Source: Gammaproteobacteria bacterium (lineage in GTDB: Bacteria > Pseudomonadota > Gammaproteobacteria > Steroidobacterales > Steroidobacteraceae). From it: a stretch of 17,020 nucleotides of DNA. The notes below the pieces were generated by a model that saw nothing but the letters and a program-made list of their open reading frames with translations, did no database searches and was not told the origin of the DNA. Location: NCBI GenBank assembly GCA_028293725.1, contig JAQGOE010000196.1, forward strand, positions 1 to 17,020. The letters run 5' to 3'. The position numbers and the translations under genes were made by a program. This document shows, piece by piece, positions 1-8,927 of this stretch. The first letter of the stretch is position 1. Each line of letters begins with the position of its first letter.

Positions 1-773
1 TCGGGACGGGCTTCCGGGCGCCGAGCTTCGGCCCGCCCGCCGCGGGGTTGCCGGTGCAGGTGGCACGCTCGGAGAAGGTCATTTCCTACGAGACGGGCGT
101 CAAGGCGGACCTGTTTGATCACAAGGCCCGCCTGTCGTGGGATGTTTACTACTACGACATCAAGAACCAGCAGCTCACAGCGGTGGGCGGTGGGGCCAAC
201 ACCATCCAGCTCATCAACGCGCAGAAAACGGTAGGCAAGGGCTCCGAGCTCGAGTTCGAGTTTCATCCCATCCCGAGCGTGACCTTCAATCTGAGCGGCA
301 GCTACAACGACACTCGAATCGAGGACCCGACGCTCGGTGTCGCTCCCTGCTTTAACTGGAGTTTCGCCGTCCCGGGCCAGGGCTGCCACGTGTTGAATCC
401 GATCGACGCCAACGGTCATGCGCTCATCAACGGCAATCCACTGCCCCAGGCGCCCCGTTGGGTCGGCGACCTCGGGTTGAAATACGCCTATCCGCTCGCC
501 AACGGCAGCAGCGTGTATGGCTACACGGATATGTCCACGCGCACCTCGATGAACTTTGGTCTCTATAAGTCAGAGGAATTCGTCGGGGCACCGCTGACGC
601 AAGTCGGACTGCGGCTGGGTTATACCTGGGGGGATGACAAGTACGACGTGGCGGCGTTCTGCCGTAACTGCGCGAACCAGATCCGCGTCATTGGCGGGAT
701 CGACTTCGCCGATACGCTCGGATTCATCAACGATCCGCGCATCTTCGGAGCCCAGTTCCGAGCGAAGTTCTGA
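1..773 (+). CDS. TonB-dependent receptor, C-terminal part of beta-barrel (5' end outside window)
   Basis: Outer-membrane, TonB-driven importer; only about the last 257 residues are present, and the open frame runs in from the window edge (reading from base 3) with no stop. The first visible residues, GTGFRAPSF, are the conserved mid-barrel motif of these receptors. Alternating aromatic/polar strands follow, and the protein ends in Phe (AQFRAKF), the usual barrel C-terminal signal. The TTG at 48 only opens a partial frame and is not a real start. Four Cys lie in the visible part: a pair about 15 residues apart around 350-395 and a CRNC near 660-671. The next gene begins 17 bp downstream on the same strand, and the whole neighbourhood handles purines, so a nucleoside or purine ligand is a reasonable inference. 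The plug domain and TonB box are not visible, so the substrate cannot be read from sequence. Confidence 0.93.
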   Translation, partial: GTGFRAPSFGPPAAGLPVQVARSEKVISYETGVKADLFDHKARLSWDVYYYDIKNQQLTAVGGGANTIQLINAQKTVGKGSELEFEFHPIPSVTFNLSGSYNDTRIEDPTLGVAPCFNWSFAVPGQGCHVLNPIDANGHALINGNPLPQAPRWVGDLGLKYAYPLANGSSVYGYTDMSTRTSMNFGLYKSEEFVGAPLTQVGLRLGYTWGDDKYDVAAFCRNCANQIRVIGGIDFADTLGFINDPRIFGAQFRAKF

Positions 774-790
774 CCGGGGGCGCGCAGCCG

Positions 791-1909
791 ATGCGGCACT
801 TTCAGGCGTGGCGTGCGCGGTTCCCTGCGCGCGCCACGTTGGTCGCTCTCGGTTTGGTGGCCTTTGCACCCGCCGGGCTCGTATCGGCTACGTCCGCGCA
901 CGCCGCTGCAGCGGCGGCGAGCGCGGCGGCGCCGATCGAAGTGAAGGTCGTGGTCGTCACCATGTTTGAGATCGGTGCGGACACGGGCGACACACCCGGA
1001 GAGTTTCAACTCTGGCACGAGCGCCAGAAGTTGGATGAGCGGTTCCCCTTCGCCCATCACCACGACCTGTTCCTGAACCGCCAGGCCGGCGTACTCGCCA
1101 TGGTCACGGGGGAGGGCACCGCCAATTCCGCGACGGCCGTGATGGAGTTGGGAATGGACCCCCGGTTCGATTTGTCACACGCGTATTGGCTCGTGGCCGG
1201 TATCGCCGGAGTCGATCCCGAGGACGCCTCGATCGGCTCCGCGGCGTGGGCGGAGTACGTGGTCGATGGAGACCTGGCACACGAGATCGACTCGCGGGAA
1301 ATACCTCCGGACTGGCCCACAGGCTATTTCCCTCTCGAGTCCAGCCGCCCGTACGAGCCGGACGCGCGCATCGTCGCCGAGAACCAGGTGTTTCGACTCA
1401 ACCCCAAGTTGGTCGACTGGGCCTATCAACTGACGCGGGGTATCAATCTCGGCGACAGCCCCGCTCTACAACGCTCACGCGCACGGTACAAGGGCTATCC
1501 CAATGCGCAGAAACCGCCGTTCGTGCTCAAGGGCGATGATCTGTCGTCAATGACGTTCTGGCATGGAAAGCTGCTGAATGAATGGGCGAATCGCTGGGTG
1601 AGCTATTGGACGCACGGGTCCGGCAACTACGTCATGACCGCCATGGAGGACACGGGGACTCTATTGGCTCTCACGTACCTGAAGAAGGCCGGCAAGGTGG
1701 ATGACCAGCGGGTTCTCGTGTTGCGCACGGGTAGCAACTATTCGATGCCGCCGCCTGGAGTGAGCGCGGCGGCGAACATGCAGAAGGAGAACGCGGGCTA
1801 CAGCGCGCTCGGGCCGTCGGTGGAGGCCGCTTACAAGGTGGGCTCGACCGTTGTCATGGAGCTTCTGAGCAAATGGCCCGTTTATCGCGATCACCCGCCG
1901 GTTCAGTGA
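791..1909 (+). CDS. NUP-family secreted protein ('purine nucleoside permease'), nucleoside phosphorylase-like
   Basis: A 372-residue protein of the NUP family, which databases call purine nucleoside permease after a yeast transporter. Residues 1 to about 38 form a signal peptide (Arg-rich start, hydrophobic stretch, AHA end), followed by an Ala-rich linker. After the signal I see no membrane-spanning helix. Instead the chain reads like a soluble alpha/beta nucleoside phosphorylase: a beta strand (VKVVVVTMFEIG), a VTGEGTANSA turn, a GIAGVDPEDASIGS stretch and a later AMEDTG motif. I therefore infer a periplasmic nucleoside-binding or nucleoside-cleaving protein rather than a channel. It follows the receptor gene by 17 bp with a purine-rich GGGGG before the ATG, so the two are probably co-transcribed. 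Its last 7 bp overlap the end of the convergent nucleoside hydrolase gene. Family assignment is firm; the biochemical role is not. Confidence 0.85.
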   Translation: MRHFQAWRARFPARATLVALGLVAFAPAGLVSATSAHAAAAAASAAAPIEVKVVVVTMFEIGADTGDTPGEFQLWHERQKLDERFPFAHHHDLFLNRQAGVLAMVTGEGTANSATAVMELGMDPRFDLSHAYWLVAGIAGVDPEDASIGSAAWAEYVVDGDLAHEIDSREIPPDWPTGYFPLESSRPYEPDARIVAENQVFRLNPKLVDWAYQLTRGINLGDSPALQRSRARYKGYPNAQKPPFVLKGDDLSSMTFWHGKLLNEWANRWVSYWTHGSGNYVMTAMEDTGTLLALTYLKKAGKVDDQRVLVLRTGSNYSMPPPGVSAAANMQKENAGYSALGPSVEAAYKVGSTVVMELLSKWPVYRDHPPVQ

Positions 1910-3033
1910 GCGGGCGTCGGCGCCATCAACAGATCTAGCGTCATCCGGTCGAACTTCGGCACATTCACTTCGAACACCACCTTCGCCGTCTGCTCGCCCA
2001 AGCCCGGAGCCTCCGCCGCCGCCCAACTCAACGAGTCGCCGTAGTTGGGCCCGAAAGCGGTGGTGACATCGATCTTCAGATCACTGCTGCGGGTGATGAT
2101 CGAAGGATCCAGCCAAACAGCCACGGCGAGCTCATCCCACATGGGGAATGACTGGCCAAACTGTCCGAGGTAGGCATCGAAGGGCGCCTTGCCTCCGGCC
2201 ACCTCGTGAATGTACTCCGGCTTGAAGAAGGTCTTGGTGGTCGGGTCGATCGGAACCTGCGTGATGTGCTTCCACGCCTCGTGAAACACGATGTGCGCCG
2301 CCTCCGGGTCCCAGCGCATGTTGAATTCCCGGCGCGGGTTGTTGGCGTACTCGGCGGCGAAAGAATTGCCTGACGAGGTCGGGTTATAACTGCCCCCCAT
2401 GAAGACGAGCTCCTTCGCCAGGGCCGCGAACTGCGGATCGAGGCGCGCGGCGAGCGCCAGGTTGGTCATGGGGCCCGCGGCGATGATGGTGACCTGGCCG
2501 GGAAACTCATGCACTTTACGGGACAGGAACTCGGCGGCCGTCCCCTGTGCGGCCTTCAACTTCGGAGTGCCGGCCTGCGATTCAGGTACGAAGTAGGGGT
2601 CGGCATGGTACGGAGTGCGCCGCACAGCGCCTTCTTCGGGCCAGGTCTCCGTCCAGGCGCCGTTATAAAACAGCTTGCCGTAGAGGCTCTCCCAACGCTT
2701 CACGAGGGCTGGTGTCTGTACGAGCGGCCAGACCGCTCCCGCGTACACAGGGACGTCTGTGCGCTTCGCGATCTCCAGCAGCCGCAGCGTATGGCTGACT
2801 TCCTCATCCCGCCAGCCATCGCCGCTCGGTATGGTAATGCCGAGCACCTCCACATCCTTCGATTGCAGCAGCATCAGGATGGCCTGCATGTTCGAGCCCG
2901 CCGGACCGAACGCATCCTGGTCGATGATGACCTTGCGTCGCGCCCCGCCATCGGCGGCGAGAGCAACGCACGTGCAGAGTGCAAGCGTGGCGGCCACGAG
3001 CGTCAAAAGGGGGCGGCTGGTTTTTATATTCAT
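1903..3033 (-). CDS. Secreted nucleoside hydrolase (IUNH superfamily), variant metal site
   Basis: Hydrolyses the N-glycosidic bond of nucleosides to base plus ribose (family knowledge). The protein has 376 residues from the ATG at 3033, chosen because a classic signal peptide follows (residues 1-26, cut ALA|AD) and an AGGTG sits about 9 nt upstream; an in-frame start at 3105 would add 24 residues before the signal. Typical family pieces are present: VIIDQD at 35-40, GPMTNLALAARLDP, ELVFMGGSY, EFN near DPEAA, and a late MWDELAVA with Asp300. The canonical DxDPGxDD loop is altered: after D38 and D40 it reads AFGPAGSNMQ, so the usual DD pair is missing, and the His normally before the late Asp is Trp299. 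This looks like a recognisable bacterial/fungal subfamily rather than decay. Export places it in the periplasm, next to the NUP protein and the outer-membrane receptor. It is transcribed divergently from the NCS2 permease gene. Confidence 0.88.
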   Translation of the reverse strand: MNIKTSRPLLTLVAATLALCTCVALAADGGARRKVIIDQDAFGPAGSNMQAILMLLQSKDVEVLGITIPSGDGWRDEEVSHTLRLLEIAKRTDVPVYAGAVWPLVQTPALVKRWESLYGKLFYNGAWTETWPEEGAVRRTPYHADPYFVPESQAGTPKLKAAQGTAAEFLSRKVHEFPGQVTIIAAGPMTNLALAARLDPQFAALAKELVFMGGSYNPTSSGNSFAAEYANNPRREFNMRWDPEAAHIVFHEAWKHITQVPIDPTTKTFFKPEYIHEVAGGKAPFDAYLGQFGQSFPMWDELAVAVWLDPSIITRSSDLKIDVTTAFGPNYGDSLSWAAAEAPGLGEQTAKVVFEVNVPKFDRMTLDLLMAPTPAH

Positions 3034-3099
3034 CGGGCGCGGCACCTGGGTATGAGAATCGCTGCGAAGGGAGGCGACTCTGCCAAAGCGCCGCCACTT

Positions 3100-3140
3100 G
3101 GGCAAATGCCTTTCAGTGAGCCCAGGGCGGGCAATGCCCG
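3100..3140. promoter_or_regulatory. Pair of near-palindromes in divergent intergenic region (possible operator)
   Basis: The 158-bp gap between the divergent nucleoside hydrolase (start 3033) and NCS2 permease (start 3192) contains GGGCAAATGCC at 3100-3110 and CGGGCAATGCCCG at 3128-3140. The second is a perfect 13-bp palindrome (6-bp arms around one A) and the first is a close relative with a two-base centre. Their centres are 29 bp apart. Two related symmetric sites between divergent catabolic genes would suit a dimeric repressor, but this is inference. I found no convincing -35/-10 pair on either strand here. Confidence 0.3.
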
Positions 3141-3191
3141 TTCGGCAGGATTTCGCACTTGGCGCGCGCGTTGCATACTCCGTGCACCCAT

Positions 3192-4574
3192 ATGGACGCC
3201 ACTACCCTGACCGATGCGCCGCCGGTAGCTTCTCTCGAGCCCGTGGATCTCATCTATGGGTTGAACGACAAGCCGCCCCTGCGGCTGTCGATTTTCGTGG
3301 CCCTGCAGCACGTGCTGGCGGTGTTTGTCGGGATCGTGACCCCCCCGGCGCTCATCGCTCGCATCCTCGACCTGCCCAGCGCCGACGGCGCCTTCCTGGT
3401 GAGCATGGCGTTGCTGGCTTCCGGGCTAGGCACGATCCTGCAAACCAAACAGCTGGGGCCGGTGGGCTCCGGCCTCCTCAGCATTCAAGGCACCAGCTTC
3501 GTGTTTGTCGCACCCATCGTCTCGTTGGCCGGAGCGATCATGGCCGAGGGCGGATCGCGTGAGCACGCGCTCGGTGCGGTGTTTGGCGTATGCCTGGTCA
3601 CCGCATTCGTTCCGCTGCTGTTGGGCCCGTTCATCCGCTCGGCGAGCCGGATCATTACGCCATTGGTGATGGGTATCGTGGTGACGCTGATCGGGCTGAC
3701 TCTCGTCAGTGTCGGCATCACCAGCGTGGGTGGCGGGTTCGAAGCCAAACACGACGGTACCTTCGCGTCGGCGGCCAATCTGGGCCTCGCGGCGCTCGTC
3801 ATCGCAGTCATTGTCATCATGAGCAGTAGCCGCCGCGAGTGGCTGAGGATTCTGTCCGTTGTGACGGGACTGGCCGCCGGCTACGTCGTCGCGGGGCTAG
3901 CCGGTAAAGTCTCGCTCTCAGATCTCAAGGCGTTGCCCTGGTTCGCCGCGCCCACGCCGTTTCACTATGGGCTGGGATTCCGGGCGACGGCGCTTATCCC
4001 GTTCGCCTTCCTCTACTTGATGACGGCGATCGAGTCGATCGGCGATATCACCGCAACCTCGCTGCTGACCGGCGAGCCCATCGCAGGACCGCTCTATCTC
4101 TCGAGGTTACGGGGCGGAGTATTGGCCGATGGCGTGAGCTCGATGCTCGCCGCCGTTCTGAATTCCTTTCCCAGCACGACGTTCGCGCAAAACAATGGTG
4201 TGATCCAGTTGACCGGTATCGGCAGCCGGCACATCGGTCTGCTCGTGGGCTTCATGCTAATCGTGCTCGGTCTGTTTCCTATCGTGGGCGGAGTCGTCCA
4301 GGCGATGCCGGCCGCGGTGCTGGGCGGCGCCACGATCATCATGTTCGGCACCGTCGCCGTGGCCGGCGTCCGCATCCTTGCGACCACGACGCTCGATCGC
4401 CGGGCGTGCACTGTCGCGGCGGTGTCGTTTGGATTGGGTCTCGGCGTCACCTTCGAGCCGGGAATCAGCAGCACATTGCCGCCCTTGTTAAAGGATATGT
4501 TTTCCTCAGGCATCGCGACGGGCGGGATGTGCGCCCTGCTTCTCAACAGCGTGCTACCTGGAAAGCGGCGATAA
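3192..4574 (+). CDS. NCS2/NAT family purine permease (xanthine/urate-type, XanQ/XanP/UacT-like)
   Basis: Inner-membrane proton symporter for oxidised purine bases. The ATG at 3192 gives 460 residues; a TTG at 3159 is also in frame but adds nothing recognisable. Hallmarks of the nucleobase-ascorbate family are clear: Q39-H40 in the first helix, GPVGSGLLSIQGTSFVF, TAIESIGDITAT with E281 and D285 (matching the essential Glu and Asp of E. coli XanQ), and the NAT signature QNNGVIQLTG at 333-342. The Q-N pair and the TG ending resemble xanthine- and urate-specific members rather than uracil carriers. About 12-14 hydrophobic segments fill the chain. No good Shine-Dalgarno sequence precedes the ATG, so initiation is weak or unusual. 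Guanine deaminase follows 68 bp later on the same strand. Substrate is inferred from motif and context; urate, xanthine or guanine are all possible. Confidence 0.92.
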   Translation: MDATTLTDAPPVASLEPVDLIYGLNDKPPLRLSIFVALQHVLAVFVGIVTPPALIARILDLPSADGAFLVSMALLASGLGTILQTKQLGPVGSGLLSIQGTSFVFVAPIVSLAGAIMAEGGSREHALGAVFGVCLVTAFVPLLLGPFIRSASRIITPLVMGIVVTLIGLTLVSVGITSVGGGFEAKHDGTFASAANLGLAALVIAVIVIMSSSRREWLRILSVVTGLAAGYVVAGLAGKVSLSDLKALPWFAAPTPFHYGLGFRATALIPFAFLYLMTAIESIGDITATSLLTGEPIAGPLYLSRLRGGVLADGVSSMLAAVLNSFPSTTFAQNNGVIQLTGIGSRHIGLLVGFMLIVLGLFPIVGGVVQAMPAAVLGGATIIMFGTVAVAGVRILATTTLDRRACTVAAVSFGLGLGVTFEPGISSTLPPLLKDMFSSGIATGGMCALLLNSVLPGKRR

Positions 4575-4642
4575 TGGCAGTGACGCCGTGGTCGTTGGCG
4601 CAGCCTCTCAGGCCAGAACGTTGATCCGCTAACGGAGCTCGC

Positions 4643-7075
<2,433 letters not shown>

Positions 7076-7107
7076 CGGTCGTGCCATTGTCGTTAGGATC
7101 AGTGGCA

Positions 7108-7461
7108 ATGGGCCAACTGACGACGCATGTTCTGGATATCAGCGCGGGTTTGCCGGCCGCCGGCTTGCGAATCGAGGCCCATTCCTGGCTCGCGGAAACG
7201 CCGACCCTGATTGCGAGTGTGGCCACCGGGAGCGACGGCAGGCTGGCGAAACCGCTGGTCGCGGGCGCGGACTTCGTGGCGGGCCGCTATACGCTGACGT
7301 TTTATGTCGCCAGCTACTTTCGGGCGCGCGGCGTGATCCTGCCGGAGCCGGCCTTCATCGAGGAAGCCGTGATCCGAATTGGCATCGCGCATCCCGAGCA
7401 GCACTACCACGTACCGCTGTTGATCGCCCCGTGGAGCTACTCTGTCTATCGGGGTGGATAG
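7108..7461 (+). CDS. uraH: 5-hydroxyisourate hydrolase (transthyretin-like protein)
   Basis: Hydrolyses 5-hydroxyisourate to OHCU, the step after urate oxidation. From the ATG at 7108 the protein has 117 residues, the normal size, and begins MGQLTTHVLD, matching the family N-terminus. Expected active-site residues are present: H7, R45 in SDGR, and H101 in HYHVPLL. The C-terminal signature is YRGG instead of the usual YRGS, so the terminal Ser thought to help catalysis is Gly117. AGGA sits 9 nt before the ATG. In-frame ATGs at 7066 and 7006 would add 14 or 34 residues, the longer form resembling a signal peptide, so a periplasmic version cannot be excluded. It heads the seven-gene purine oxidation run; xdhA begins 1 nt after its stop (or overlaps it by 8 bp if the earlier GTG is used). 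Confidence 0.92.
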   Translation: MGQLTTHVLDISAGLPAAGLRIEAHSWLAETPTLIASVATGSDGRLAKPLVAGADFVAGRYTLTFYVASYFRARGVILPEPAFIEEAVIRIGIAHPEQHYHVPLLIAPWSYSVYRGG

Positions 7462-7462
7462 C

Positions 7463-8923
7463 GTGGACGGGATTCGCTTCCTCCTCGATGGGCGATTAGT
7501 GTGCGCGGAAAACCTGCCCCGCACCATGACGGTGCTCGAGTATCTGCGCGAGGTTGAGCACCGCACTGGAACGAAGGAAGGCTGCGCCGAGGGAGACTGC
7601 GGCGCCTGCACGGTAGTGTTGGGAGAGCCCAGCGCGGACGGCAGTCGCGTCGAGTATCGTGCCGTGAATTCCTGCATTCGCTTTCTACCTACGATTGACG
7701 GGCAGGAACTGGTCACCGTCGAGAGCCTGTCGGGACCGGACAGCAGCCTGCATCCGGTGCAACAGGCGATGGTGGATCACCACGCCTCGCAGTGTGGGTT
7801 CTGTACTCCGGGCTTTGTAATGTCGCTGTTTGCTCTGTATCTGCAGATACCGACGCCGACGCGTGAGCAGGTGATCGAAGCGCTGTCCGGCAATCTCTGT
7901 CGCTGTACCGGCTATCGCCCGATCATCGAGGCGGGCGTCCGGATGAGCGAATATCCCGTGACACACTGGGATCGTGATACACCGTGCTCCGCCGCACATC
8001 GCGATGGCTTGCGTACGATCCGGCGCGATCGGGCGCTGCGGCTCCCGGGATTCTTTGCGCCTCTCACGGTCGACGAACTCGCGGCGGAGCTCGAAAGAGA
8101 GCCCGGCGCGCTGGTGCTTGCGGGCGGCACGGACATCGGTTTGTGGGTGACCAAACAGTTGCGTGAGTTGCCGCCGATCGTCTACGTCGGTGCGGTCGCC
8201 GAGCTGAAGCAGGTTCGTCGTGACTCCGCGGGTGTCGAGATCGGTGCGGCCGTTTCGCTAACCGAGGCTTGGCGTGCCGTGGTCGCCGCGTATCCAACAC
8301 TGGCTGAAATGGCACAGCGCTTTGGCTCGCCACCGGTACGTAACTCAGGGACTTTGTGTGGGAATCTCGCCAACGGCTCACCGATCGGTGATTCGCTGCC
8401 GGTCCTGATTGCGCTGGATGCGGAGTTGGTATTGCGGCGTGGCACGACGGTACGCTCCTTGCCGCTGGAGCGGTTTTACCTCGGCTATCAGCAGACGGCC
8501 CTGGAGCCCGGCGAATTCGTCATGTCCGTGAAAGTGCCGGCCCCAAAGGCGCAGCGTTGGGTCGCAGGCTACAAGGTGTCGAAGCGATTCGATCAGGATA
8601 TCTCCGCCATCGCCGTCGCATTCTCCCTGCAAGTGGAGGCCGGTCGCGTCGTGGCTGCGCGGATCGCGTTCGGTGGCATGGCGGCGGTGGCCGCCCGCGC
8701 CCCGGCGACCGAGCGCGCCTTGATTGGCGCGGCTTGGAGCGAAGCGAGCATCGACTCCGCGGTTGCGAAGCTAGCGGAGGATTTCAAGCCGCTAACCGAC
8801 ATGCGTGCGAGCAGCGCTTATCGGTTGCAGACGGCGGGTAACCTGTTGCGCCGTTTCTATTTTGAGCACGGCGGCTCAAACGGTCCTACTCGCACCGCCG
8901 ACGCGGTTGCGGCGTCCGCTTGA
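7463..8923 (+). CDS. xdhA: Xanthine dehydrogenase small subunit (2Fe-2S and FAD domains)
   Basis: Electron-transfer subunit of cytosolic xanthine dehydrogenase, passing electrons from the Mo site through two 2Fe-2S clusters and FAD to NAD+. The first cluster ligands are C41, C46, C49 and C71; the second are C111, C114, C146 and C148 (CGFC and CRC), all intact. The C-terminal half is the FAD-binding fold, with LAGGTDIGLWV and NSGTLCGNLANGSPIGD. Length is about 486 residues, as in Rhodobacter XdhA. I prefer the GTG at 7463 because GGTGG lies 5 nt upstream; the GTG at 7454, three codons earlier and overlapping uraH, is the alternative. The stop is 4 nt before the xdhB start, so the subunits are translationally linked. 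Confidence 0.95.
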   Translation: MDGIRFLLDGRLVCAENLPRTMTVLEYLREVEHRTGTKEGCAEGDCGACTVVLGEPSADGSRVEYRAVNSCIRFLPTIDGQELVTVESLSGPDSSLHPVQQAMVDHHASQCGFCTPGFVMSLFALYLQIPTPTREQVIEALSGNLCRCTGYRPIIEAGVRMSEYPVTHWDRDTPCSAAHRDGLRTIRRDRALRLPGFFAPLTVDELAAELEREPGALVLAGGTDIGLWVTKQLRELPPIVYVGAVAELKQVRRDSAGVEIGAAVSLTEAWRAVVAAYPTLAEMAQRFGSPPVRNSGTLCGNLANGSPIGDSLPVLIALDAELVLRRGTTVRSLPLERFYLGYQQTALEPGEFVMSVKVPAPKAQRWVAGYKVSKRFDQDISAIAVAFSLQVEAGRVVAARIAFGGMAAVAARAPATERALIGAAWSEASIDSAVAKLAEDFKPLTDMRASSAYRLQTAGNLLRRFYFEHGGSNGPTRTADAVAASA

Positions 8924-8927
8924 AGTC

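Noticed and set aside
3159..3191. Upstream TTG start for the NCS2 permease
   Set aside because: Adds 11 residues unlike any family N-terminus and has no ribosome site.
2509..3210. Plus-strand frame of 233 codons through the nucleoside hydrolase and the divergent gap
   Set aside because: Antisense to the hydrolase, no recognisable motif, low-complexity Arg/Gly/Ala content.
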